From: Stenopsyche tienmushanensis
Taxonomy: Eukaryota; Arthropoda; Insecta; Trichoptera; Stenopsychidae
Direction of reading: 5' to 3'
Assembly (NCBI GenBank): GCA_008973525.1
Contig: WACJ01000112.1
Coordinates: forward strand, 682,001 to 746,000
DNA length: 64,000 nt
The position numbers and the translations under genes are program-made. Each line of letters starts with the position of its first letter. Position 1 is the stretch's first letter. Of this stretch, positions 45,242-55,600 are shown one piece after another. The notes beneath the pieces were generated by a model. It was given only the letters and a program-made list of their open reading frames with translations. It made no database searches and had not been told where the DNA came from.

Positions 45242-48200
45242 GTATACATGTGTCCTTGTACTACTCATCTTTAATATTCCATATATAGCATTGAATATTT
45301 GATGCTGCCATACCATTTATAATATGATAATATATTGGCCTTATTTACTGACTTTAATTTTATTCTAAACTCATCTAAATTTGAAACAGTTTTGATTAAT
45401 ATCTATAAAATATATTTTTTCAATATGAAAGTGTGTTTATGTATTAAATTATTATCTTGATGTTTTTGTCGCTTAAAAGTCCATAATACATTGTTAACAT
45501 ATAAAACTAATTATTGTATTTGTGATATTTGGACACTTAATAGCATGCGTTTAATTTAATTTGTAATAGCATGCGTTTATCGTCATTATTAGCATTTTGA
45601 TTAATTCTGCTTCAATTGTTGAGAGACATTGAAGACTTAATCAATTATATATAATCATGCATTTGATACATTTATGTTTATCAAGTTTTGACATCTGACT
45701 ACCTATGAATATTTTATTTATTGACTTTTTCATAATATGTTGATATGTACCAATTTTTGTTTGAATAAATAGAGACAATTCATTCTATATTCAATGTTGA
45801 AACTTATTAAATAGTTACTTTTTTTTCTAATCTGAAATCATTTGTACTTCAATTTAATTAGTTTTTTGGTTAATTATTATATTTTATACTAGAGATGGCG
45901 AACATATAACCCACGGGTCGGATACTTGTACATGAAGGCTTTTTAACTTTTTAAGTGCCAGAGAGTAATGAGCGCGTACAAATGCGACGCGCCGGTGCGT
46001 CGTTGGCACTTAACAGGTTAAATGACCCACGCGTTTATTTTTATATAAACAATTGTATAACACAAATGAGAATATGAATAATCAAATATATTATGTTTTA
46101 AAAGAAAACATAAATTATTTTAAAGGATTTTAAAAGTCAAAACATAAAAAAGAGCGTATTGTCAAGTAATTGTTTTATAAATTTCTTTTCTAGTATTCTA
46201 AATTTGATTGAATGTCCCTTGAATTGCGCGATATGTATAAAAACTTGTCCTTCCAAAAAAGAACGGTTGATAATCCTACCCACGGGTTAGTATTAAATAA
46301 AATAATGTATAAAATTTGACTAATTTCTCAAAATGGTCTGCCATTCTTATTCTATACTTTAAAGCACAATTATGTTCATCATTCAACCTTTTTAATGATA
46401 TGTTATTGCTCAATAGCCTTATCAGTGTATTAAATTTATTAAGATTTGTTTTATAATCAATTTGAATTTCACTTTACAGACAGAGATCCAATACTGCTCA
46501 AAGGTTAGAAAAAATGGAGCATGCACAAAAGAAAGCTGCTAGAATTAAAGTCATCAAATGGGAAGGTCCTAGTAATTTATCAGATCAGGAGAAAGAGCAG
46601 CTCTTTGCTAAAAAAGATTTAGTATCGAAGAGGCTGCCCGGTGAAGAGAGAGTTAAGAAAAAATCAATGCTCGCCGATCAATTAGAGAAATGCCCCTTCT
46701 TACCTCAAAGTCAATATTCTGAATACGCCATGTATGATGGTGCTGCGCAGTTTAATCTTCCGACTAAATCATACAAAATATATATGACAATGCTTCCTGA
46801 AGATCATAGAAATTACCCATTCACTGTTTGTGTTATAGCAAGTGCTAAAATTAGAGATTTAATTGGATTTACATGCTATAAATATAGGTATATATTTTTG
46901 CATACATTTTATAAACATCTGTTCATAAATTATATTTAATTTATTTTGAATCATTTCAGCATAGCACATCCTGATATTATACTATCTTCCGTTTCATCAT
47001 ATGGTTTATTTATATGCGAAGATGACGGCGAAGTTGATTTAGATTTTCCATGTTTAGATGCCAACGAGGCTTGCTCTAAATACGGTTTTACTTGTCTTGG
47101 ATTAGTAGATATGAAATCAAATAGTAGTGCCAACAAGCCCACAGAAATTGCAACCTGTTCCATTCCGGAAAAGGGCGGATTCAATGTTATTGTGATAATG
47201 CCGGAAGATAATAAATCTAATGACCAAAGCTTGAGAAGTAGATCGGCAACATTTGACTCCAAAGATAAAAGCAAAAATTTAGAAAAAACCAGTGACGTAG
47301 CTAGAAACATGTCGAAAAATGGAAGATCTGTTAATAGAACTATTTCAAGTGTTACTTTTCGGGAATATCCTGATCAAACTACAGCTGTTATTGTTGATAA
47401 TTTTCCTAGAAAGACTTCATCCATGCAATCAGACAGTAATAGCGCACCCTACAGTTACGATTATGGTATGCTTCAATACATTTAGAATTATACGCCTGTA
47501 GTAATTGTTAAATTAATAAATTTAATTTTATATTTCAGATTCTAAAATGCCTTCTTCGACGTCTCCACAATTGAAAGCTTTAGATCGTATGAAAGATCAT
47601 GAACGTTCGATGGAAGCACCACTTTATCAATCCTATCGAGTACGGTTGGTCAATAGAGTTAGAGCCAATACACATGTTCTTCTAGGCATCTCTGGAGACA
47701 AAATTGAAATTGATCCAATGATCAATATTTCACATTTTTGGGTATTTATTATACATTCCTTAAAATGTTTCTCAGCAAATAGATAGTAACATAATATTAT
47801 TTTTTTAGTCAAGAATGAAACCTGTAACATATAATATAGATTGTATAGCAGCGTGTGAAGTTTCTGAAGCTAAAAGTTCTCGTTCGACATTTAGACTTAC
47901 TTGCTCTAAGGCTTTAATGGCTCGCATGTTTAAAGGTTTTAATTCATCAAGCCAAACTGGTACAGCCAATAGTGAGTATATTTTGCAACAGTTGTTATAA
48001 TTTTTTGTTACAAAAGATGCAATAAGAATGCTCTATAAAGCATTGCATTAATATGATAGATTTTTAACATCAATATTTCTCATAAAATAAATAATATTGA
48101 TGGGTTTTTATTTTTCAGGTGCGCAAGTTCAGACTCCTGGTAATCCAAATATTAGTATGTTTAAGCACTTTTATTTCGAAAGTGACCATACAACAGCTAA

Positions 48201-48327
48201 AGAAATTGTAGAAAAAGTAAATATTATATTGAAGTTAAAGCCAAGTGTGTGTAGAAAAGAATACAAAGCATCATTAGAAAGGAAATCAAATATTAGACAA
48301 AGTTTTAATTCATCAAAAAATCCTTAG
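44955..48327 (+). CDS. Sin1: Sin1 (MAPKAP1), TORC2 subunit, complete
   Basis: Sin1 is an essential subunit of TOR complex 2. It holds the Akt/SGK substrate through its CRIM domain and binds membranes through a PH domain (family knowledge). Exons: 44955-45241, 46480-46887, 46960-47465, 47539-47741, 47809-47971, 48119-48327, totalling 1776 nt and 591 residues with every junction in frame. Diagnostic blocks: N-terminal SFISTDDTGMCELVM; DFGIHRQRSNTAQRLEKM; the CRIM region, roughly residues 160-290, with ASAKIRDLIGFTCYKY, EDDGEVDLDFP and KYGFTCLGLV; and the C-terminal PH domain from about 430, with LLGISGDKIEIDP and FYFESDHTTAKEIVEKVN. The start is the first ATG in a CACGATGG context. The Ras-binding-like region between CRIM and PH is not recognisable. 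Intron 1 is 1.2 kb, the others 67-147 bp. Confidence 0.95.
45242..46479 (+). other. Sin1 intron 1 with a TTAA mini-element
   Basis: A 1.24 kb AT-rich intron, GT-AG. It contains a 71-bp TTAA-flanked element (45947-46017). The element sits within hAT-like sequence (TAGAGATGGCGAAC near 45892 and ACCCACGGGT at 45910; a second CCCACGGGTTAG lies at 46280). Otherwise I see nothing specific. Confidence 0.7.
45947..46017. mobile_element. 71-bp TTAA-flanked mini-element
   Basis: TTAA at 45943-45946 and 46018-46021. The right end reads in complement CCTGTTAAGTGCCAACGACG; the left reads CTTTTTAAGTGCCAGAGAG. The inner TTAAGTGCCA is inverted on both sides and the GC-rich centre (GCGACGCGCCGGTGCGTCG) is itself partly palindromic. 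Size and TTAA flanks indicate a minimal piggyBac-like MITE. Confidence 0.7.
46480..46887 (+). CDS. Sin1: Sin1 exon 2: start of CRIM
   Basis: Acceptor TTTACAG. Begins RQRSNTAQRLEKMEHAQKKA, followed by a basic region and LADQLEKCPFLPQSQYSEYA, where the CRIM fold begins. Ends in LIGFTCYKY plus two bases of Ser before donor AG|GTATAT. The ASAKIRDLIG block is one of the most conserved parts of the family. Confidence 0.94.
46960..47465 (+). CDS. Sin1: Sin1 exon 3: rest of CRIM and linker
   Basis: Acceptor TTTCAG, 72-bp intron before it. Completes CRIM with CEDDGEVDLDFPCLDANEAC and KYGFTCLGLVDM. The remainder is Ser/Lys/Asn-rich (SDQSLRSRSATFDSKDKSK-like) and does not show the ubiquitin-like Ras-binding pattern of vertebrate Sin1. 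Donor G|GTATGC. Confidence 0.93.
47539..47741 (+). CDS. Sin1: Sin1 exon 4: start of PH domain
   Basis: Acceptor TTTCAG. Starts DSKMPSSTSPQLKALDRMKD and enters the PH domain at YQSYRVRLVNRVRANTHVLL with the family-specific GISGDKIEIDP. Ends in HFW exactly at a codon boundary. Confidence 0.94.
47809..47971 (+). CDS. Sin1: Sin1 exon 5: PH domain core
   Basis: 67-bp intron before it, acceptor TTTTAG. Encodes SRMKPVTYNIDCIAACEVSE, equivalent to the KPISIDSDLLCACDLAE segment of the human protein, then STFRLTCSKAL. Ends AAT A|GTGAGT. Confidence 0.93.
48119..48327 (+). CDS. Sin1: Sin1 exon 6: PH end and C-terminus
   Basis: Acceptor TTTTCAG. Completes Ser, then AQVQTPGNPNISMFKHFYFE and SDHTTAKEIVEKVNIILKLK, the final PH helix, and a basic tail ending SFNSSKNP before TAG. 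Confidence 0.94.
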
Positions 48328-48702
48328 TATTTCAATATTTATTGTTATGGATGTATATACTGTATTAAATTTATTTACAATTCCGTTACATTCCGTCTTT
48401 TTATTCATAAAATGTGTATTTAAATATTATCAGTACTTATGCATGGTTCACTTGGATTTAATAATTATTAATAGTATTATACAACTTGCAGGGAATGCTA
48501 TATTTGTTTGTATACACTCAACACAAAAGTGGGTAAAGTTTGGAAGGGAAGAGGTAATTTTTTTAATCAAGCACGTGATTGTGATCTTCAGCATTACATT
48601 GAGGGTGCTCTAACCCTTCATTTTCAGAAAACATTTAATACTGGCTATTATCAAAATGTATTTGAATATAATATTTTTTAAATATTTCATTCTATATAAA
48701 GA

Positions 48703-48870
48703 CCTGTAGGTAGTCCTGCAGTTAAGCAGTTGGACGCTTAAATCAAACATCTTGGGTTCAAGTCTACAGGAGATGTGAGAACGCCATGAAAAATCATGTA
48801 AACAAAGTTGGCAATAGTCCCATAAAAGGGATTGCTAATAGCCACTTAAGTTGTCTATAAATATTGCAAC
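48703..48870 (+). repeat. tRNA-derived SINE, copy 2
   Basis: The tRNA-like head starts CCTGTAGGTAGTCCTG and closes with GTCTACAGG, with B-box GGGTTCAAGTC. It shares its body with 5340-5510 (see that entry). It lies 375 bp after the Sin1 stop, possibly within its 3' UTR. Confidence 0.6.
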
Positions 48871-49004
48871 TTGATTTTCTATAAAACAAATATCAATAAA
48901 ATGATACTTGTCATTTTTTAGTGCTAATTTGTTTCCTTATTATTTATTGATGGATTGTCGTCTTCAGTTTTCTTATGGAATGTAACACTTGATTATGTCA
49001 TATG

Positions 49005-49065
49005 TTAACACTTGTCGCCCAGTGTAAACTAGTGAAATTTCTCACAGGGTCCAAATTCAACACTC
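49005..49065. repeat. TTAA-type element end, family CACTTGTCGCCCA
   Basis: TTAA at 49005-49008 is followed by CACTTGTCGCCCAGTGTAAA and then TCTCACAGGGTCCAAATTC. The complement of the same block ends at TTAA 63555-63558. Only this end was found, so the element is either truncated or its other terminus has diverged. Confidence 0.5.
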
Positions 49066-50219
49066 AGGGGGTAAACAGAAGGAATAGCTATCTGATACTA
49101 GAATAATATAGAATTTTGGCACATTTTGTCAGCTATTGTTTATCTTAGATCGATAAGCTTGACCGATTGCTCTGTTATTGGCCAAGCTAACAAAAACAAA
49201 GTGAAGATAAGCTAAATAATTGCTATATCATAAAAAGGGTCCTGCGAACAGATGAAATTAGGAATTAAAATTTCTAGGTTGATTTTAAAATAAATTTGGA
49301 CAATTGGCATCTGGAAGACATCATAGAAAAACTGTAGTCATTTGTTGGTTGTTTTAGAAATACGTAACAGTGGGACTCTAGACGCAGCTATTATTAGCGA
49401 AGAGAGAAATTCTCGACCACCAGGAAGCCAGAAAAAATGTAAAAAAGGCTTCAACATGTTGTTCAAAATAGTAATAAATACCATGCTATGTAATATAATG
49501 TTATATTCTATTTTAAACATTAATTTATATGTAAAATGTGTATATTTTAGTTTTTTAATTTAATTTTATATATCTATTTATATATTTTGTATCTTCCGAC
49601 GCCCGAGCAAGAGCATCTCTGCATTCATTGCATCATTCTCGTGATTTTTTTGATTCGGCGACTGCAGGCTTGCCTCGCTTTGTCAGTATCACAAGCATAT
49701 GGGGACAATTGCGCTATCATAAAGAGTATGCGAGTGACTGTGAAAATTTAGTGTTAGTAAAATTTGCACAAAAAAGACTATTTTATTTTTTCCGCAGCAT
49801 TTGAAATTCACAACTTAAATGCCCAGAATTTTTTACCGGTTCTTAACTATTACATTTATAAAAACGTTGCTTCCTCTGACCATTTGATGTTTAAATAACA
49901 TATCTTTACAGACTGATTAAACCTACGCATATAGGTTGCGTGAAGATACAAACATTGTATTTTTTCGATATATATTTTGGATTTCCAAGCCTATTGTAAA
50001 GATAAGAATTAATTCTGAGAAAGGTTCAAAATTATATTCCGTGCATGACCACATGCTGTTAAGTGAACGATTCAATATTTTCGTCCAAAATTCTTAGATA
50101 ATGAAAATTTAATTTTTATATTCAAAATCGGATTTTCAGGACCAACAAACCAGTTTTCAAAGATCACAATTTTTGTCTATAAACCGGGTTTTGGAAACCG
50201 ACAAGCCCTAGTTCTCACC

Positions 50220-50640
50220 CTTTTGGGGCATTTGCATTATGTGACACCTTTTATTCTACATGATTGGCCCAGCAGTTAGAAAACTATAGGAACAGAACAA
50301 GCACGAGAAGAACAAAAAGCAGACGGCCCGGAAGAGCAACAAAGGAATAATTCCACTTGGCAATGATAACATCATCTTCCGTTGCCTTCTATATCACTTT
50401 GTATTTGCCGAATTGGGAGGCTCAACCTGAAATGGGAAACCACCCAGTCTCGAATTCGTGGGACATGTAGGACTTTACCTTAGCTTGGCTGTACCCTCGC
50501 GAGGAAAAGGGGACTGGACACTGTACTCCAGAAAGCCCTTTCCAATATAATCAACAAGTTTTTAACTATCTCCTGAGGAAAACTAGTCAAGTCTTCGACA
50601 AAAAAGCGCCCTTCCACAAGTTTATCCAGGAGGCCCACTG
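50220..50640 (+). pseudogene. Unidentified coding-like relic
   Basis: GC-richer than its flanks. Across frames it reads as protein-like text (QLENYRNRTSTRRTKSRRPG; PREEKGTGHCTPESPFQYNQ; RKTSQVFDKKAPFHKFIQEA) with scattered stops. It ends where the LINE-like segment 50640-50775 begins, so it may be part of the same retroelement. I do not recognise the family. Confidence 0.3.
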
Positions 50641-50775
50641 GATGAGCGTTCTAAATGAAACTCGGTAGTCATGCTACCTTTAATATCAAACAACGATGCG
50701 GTGAATGCACGATACAAATAAATTGGATGTAAACCCTTTCCTGTGAATAGATATTGAAGAAGTCCTAGTTCTGTA
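50640..50775 (-). repeat. LINE-like segment, inverted relative of 56745-56965
   Basis: The sequence through AACTCGGTAGTCATGCTACC, TTTCCTGTGAATAGATATTG and GTAGTGGACT matches the reverse complement of 56745-56965 (AACTCGGTGGTAATGCTACC; CTTCCTGTGAATGGATATTG; GCAGTGGACTG) with moderate divergence. Strand is given relative to the apparent coding sense of the other copy. I infer a LINE 3' region from style, not from a domain. Confidence 0.5.
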
Positions 50776-52066
50776 GTGGACTATTTATGACTGCACCATG
50801 ATGAGGATGATATATTTTATATTTGTTTTCATATAATTTGTGCTTTATAATTCCATTAAATGCAAATGAAATAACTTGTAAAATTGTATTTAAGTGGAGG
50901 AAGTAAACTTCATCCAAAAATTTGTGATAGTGCTCCCACCGAAGAACACTCATCGCACACATCTGATTTGCATTGCAATGTACGTTTTAATGGTGTGCCC
51001 GTAAAAACTTCAATGTATCAGCTAAGAAATATATCAATGTACGTCCAGAATATACTATTTATATAGATATCGGGTACGTATTTCATTGCTCCACAAATAA
51101 TGTTGATAATTCGTTGTATTTATAAAAATATAATAAACTTAAAGGTTACAGAAAACTGTCGATCCTTGTAACTGAGAATATAGAATGTGTATTAAAAAAA
51201 ACCACAAAAAATAATTTAATTATTTATTTCATGTTTGAATAATCTGAATGTTAAAATAAAATTATCATATTTCTCATTCAATAATACATTCATAAATATA
51301 GTATGTAACTATTTGCTTACAATAATTTGATAAAACATTTTAAACTTGATGAACTCCATTAAATGGTCGTATTTGTGCTCATCATTTTCTTAGCGCTAGA
51401 CATTAATATGAAAAATATTATTAAATGTATATTATTATTTGATTTCACTATGTACAACTACGAAGTACTTTAATTATTAAAATATTATATTCCTTTTCTC
51501 ATATTAAAATATATGACAATAGTTCACTGGAATATATACACACATATATATATATATATATTGAGAAGCTTAAATTTTATTCCTACATAACATGTCTGTA
51601 TATACGATTAGTTCTCGTAGACCTTAAAATACTTTTAAATACACTAAAGAGATATATCAATACTAATACAGAAAATTTGGTATAGAATCTCACCGAAATA
51701 TTTCAAACTGTGATTTTATATATTATTTCTTTTTTTTATTGATGAGATAAATTTTTGTGATTTGGCACCAGCAGATCCATCATTCGCAAACAAAATTATC
51801 AGGATTTCAGATAATCATCGATTATGCCAATATTTCTTTTTCAGTTATCAAGTTCCGTTTTTAAGAACACATTAAATACTATTATTTAAATATATATTAT
51901 TTATTATTCAAGTTAACTATACTCTAATTCATTTTAGAGATATAGCAACCCGATATTTCTGATTGATTAAATTATTTTTTTGTTAACTCCCTGATCGTTA
52001 AATTGACAAATACTATCCATTAATTTTCACAAAATCAGGCACAAGTTTTGGCAAATGAAAAGAGCT

Positions 52067-52517
52067 TTAATCATTTTCATGTGTTTCTCTTTTTGTACTT
52101 GACGGTATGTTTAATGAAGCAGTATCTTGCATCTGTGATGTGTTTAATTTTTTCACATCCAGATTAGTTATGCTTAAATTTTTATTTACAATTATTATTT
52201 GAATTTCGGATTTGTTTTTATTGTTAATATTGGAGCATACTCCTTTCGATTTACATCTTAAGTGCTTAATTTTAGGATAGCCCTTTTTAAATCGAACCGA
52301 ATTACGGCCGTTGATATTTTTTTTATTGAGAATGCTTTTTTGGCTTTTCATTTCACGTGGAATACAAGATATGGGTATAAAGAATTTCATGCGATTGTAC
52401 ACATCTAATGATGACATGCATACGGAAGATTTGTTATTTAGCATTGACAATTGATTTGATGAGCCTTCAACATGAATAAATGTCTCATTCGGTGGATTAT
52501 TTTGATTGCAATGATGA
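52067..52517 (-). other. Open frame of about 150 codons downstream of the aquaporin stop
   Basis: On the minus strand the frame is open from just after a TGA at about 52518 to the TAA/TGA end at 52067. It starts HQDQGIHHCNQNNPPNETF and continues with Ser/Asn/Lys-rich text (SQKSILNKKNINGRNSVRFK; IKHLRCKSKGVCSNINNKNK). The first ATG would give MLNNKSSVCMSSLDV. It is not in the aquaporin frame without a splice and has no recognisable domain. Either 3' UTR open by chance or an alternative last exon. Confidence 0.25.
52191..52196 (-). terminator. Polyadenylation signal candidate for the aquaporin
   Basis: TTTATT on plus, i.e. AATAAA on the transcribed strand, about 390 nt past the stop codon. Other AT-rich variants lie nearby, so this is one choice among several. 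Confidence 0.25.
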
Positions 52518-52582
52518 ATGCCTTGATCCTGATGTCATCTTAGATCTATTGGTGCCACTTTTGTTCTATGAGATCCCATTTC

Positions 52583-52690
52583 TCAGAAATCGAATGATCC
52601 TCCATCAGCGCCGCTTTTGCCGATCTTGAAGAAAAGTCGGTAAACAATTCCCGCAATTAATCCTCCGGCCAATGGTCCTACCCAGTACAC
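52583..52690 (-). CDS. Aquaporin last exon: TM6 and C-tail
   Basis: Starts after TTTTCAG on the minus strand with [20 protein letters not shown] and ends [14 protein letters not shown], stop TGA at 52585-52583. The short acidic/aromatic C-terminus is like that of other insect water aquaporins. Confidence 0.93.
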   Translation of the reverse strand: MYWVGPLAGGLIAGIVYRLFFKIGKSGADGGSFDF

Positions 52691-55600
52691 CTGAAAATTT
52701 GTTTTAATTTATTTTATTACTGTTCACTTTGATATTACTGAAATTATATTTTGACGCTATAGAATTATATTTACCCAGTGGTGTTCCCAATCTCCAATAA
52801 CAACGACTGGTCCGAAACTCCTAGCTGGGTTCATGCTGGCTCCAGAAAATGGAATCTAAATAAAAAGTAATTTATATGTATTCATATGTAACAAAAAATA
52901 AGTTTTATATTGATTTTAATTTATACATACAGCAGCAGCATGGCAAGCTGTGATGGCAAGACCGATAGCGAGGGGAGCTGATCCTTTGATATCATTTCGG
53001 CGGTTATCACATACGCCCTGGACTACAAGAACTAGCACGAATGTGATAAGACCTTCAATCAAAACAGCCTGTGAAGAATAATATTTATTAATTATTAAAG
53101 AAACATTGATACTGTGACGTAGTAATTGGAAACTATGCTTTAATACTTACATTTCCTTCGCCGATGATGCCTGGTTTGGTAAGACCGAATCCTTTTTCGA
53201 CAATTACATCGGGTAGAACAGACTGTAACAATATTAAAATTATTTTTAATACATCAAATATTCGCTTATTATTTCCTTAACGCACTATAATCAGCAAAAT
53301 ATTCAGACAACATATTAAAATTTTCTTGAATATGATGTGTAAATATATGAATGTTGATGAATCAGGAAACGATTTAGCATAATTATTTGCGTTATATCAA
53401 ATCAGTTGATGAATATTTCGGCATTTAAGCAACAATATTTGTCAACGTTGTTGACAATTGACGTGTTTATTTGACAATGGTGTATGAATATGTTATGGTA
53501 GAATGGAGTATTGTTCGTGCAAAATGACGTGACGAATCACCAATTTGTCAAGCAGACATCTTTTTGTGGACAGAATAATATATTTAATGTGAGACACGTA
53601 TGTGCGAATTATACTTACATTCTTTATTATAATGAACATTGTTATGATATTGTATATTAACTACTAATCACCTATTCATCGAGAGTCGTTTAACGGACTG
53701 AGATCTTTATTCAGACGGAGGATGAGTGCGTATTGATACGCTACTGGTTGCTACGCTTATATGTTGCTGTAAATGGAGCTCGGGACTATGATGGACACTT
53801 ATAATTTAATGCAGCTATTATACATTTTACATAAATAGTCTTATTGAAGTCATTAATGAAACTATGTTACTAGAACTGGATGTATGAAAATAAACAGCGT
53901 CAACTTAAATTGGAGTTATATTTATATTCATACGATATTAATTGCTTTTATTATAACTTAATACTTTAAAATACCATAAATGTTTTTAAGCTTTTGTTCT
54001 ATAGGTTGAATAGAACATTGGTATTGATTGTATATTAGTTTTGTGCTAAGCCAAGCATATTAAGAATAGCACTTTATTGCAAAGGTATTATTGCTATACT
54101 AAAAATAGAATAATTGGACTGCTAGAGATAATATATTTGATGAGACATATTGATGAATTAGTGAATGCGATTGTGGAAAGTCATTTTGGCTTTGAATGGA
54201 TTTTGAACAATAGGATAATAACATAATTTTACAATCATTCAAAAAATCGCACAATGTGATGGACAGATCTCATCGAATCTCTTCGTTCTTTCACTCGGAG
54301 CGAATCCTTTTTCTTAAGTAATCTATTATTACAGATATGATGTATTACGTGTCTATAGTGAATGCTCGCGTTGCCAAATGACGGTCATTAGCATTGGGAC
54401 AACGTGCAATTGTTCAAATACCAGTTTTAGCAACGACGATTCTGTCGACACACCACTTTGCCTTCGACGATGTCCATTAAACATTTTTTTGCGGTTGAGC
54501 TTATTTTTTATGTTCACTGTGGGATTGTCGCATGTGACACTCCAAATTAGTCATCTTCCATCTGGTCGTTGCTCAATTTCGTCTTCGGACAAAGGGAAGA
54601 TATAGCTCAAATCTCTTCCGTTTCATCACGATGCTCTTTTAGAGAAAAACTTTTGATCATTAAGCTTAGGTAATATGTAGACCATTTGTGGTGGTTTTCC
54701 TATTTTTAAAAATGTTGTTTAAAAGAAAGAAACGGAATAGAAAGACTCTTAAAGGCAATATTGAGCAGATGTGGTGTAGCAGATTAGAAGTTAAACGAAA
54801 AACAGAAACAAAATGAACTTAAATTTAAAGCTTGAATACCATGCAATCATCAACATAATACGTTTTTCAAAATGTCCTAACAATAATCAAATGCCAATTT
54901 TGATTTCAACAACTTAAATCGTATAATGGATATTAAAGATGCCTACTGAAATCCTTGGTTAAAACGGTTAAATAAAATTGTTTTCGATGAAGCATTGCCG
55001 AATATCATATCTTAACTCTTTGCGGTCCTATGTCGAGTCTGGCTCGACATTTTGTTTCTGTATTTTTTCCCCCACTCAGATTTAAAATAATGTGATTTTA
55101 TTTTGCATATCGTGTTTAGGACAGTATTTGGAAAGGAATATTGGTTTTCATGATCCTTCATAGTGTTTCATTGTTGTCCGGATAAAATCCTAAAACACAG
55201 GCAGTAACTCTTAACGCGCGCTTTTGTGAACATCTCCGATTATACTTTAAAAAAATCTATTTCGATAATCCTGACACTTAGGACATAGGGCCTATGTGTG
55301 AAACGTAATAATAATTCAGGAATCGACCCATTATATTAACCCTTTGCACTCGAGAGGTGATTCTCACTCACCGTATGATTCGATGCCGCAACTCAATGCA
55401 CAGCAATGACTTTCTATATAATCTTATGAAGTGTAAAATGACAACCCTTCAAATATATATAAGATTTTATTATCTGAACCACGAAGCAGCAACCACGAAG
55501 CGAACTGCAAGTTCGGCACTAGTTCGAACTTAACAGTCGTGGCAGAAAGACTACTAACTATTTAATTGCATTGAAAAAGAGTTAGGAAGGATTGCAAAGT

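Larger units (their letters stand above)
48328..52582. other. Region between the convergent Sin1 and aquaporin genes
   Basis: Sin1 and the aquaporin converge here. Candidate Sin1 poly(A) signals are ATTAAA at 48364 and AATAAA at 48895. It holds a SINE (48703-48870), one end of a TTAA-type element (from 49009), a coding-like unidentified relic (50220-50640), a LINE-like segment (50640-50775) and a (TA)n run at 51545-51562. On the minus strand just past the aquaporin stop is an open frame of about 150 codons (52067-52517) that may be 3' UTR. No other gene is recognisable. Confidence 0.65.

Noticed and set aside
46951..47310. 119-codon minus-strand frame
   Set aside because: It is the antisense of Sin1 exon 3.
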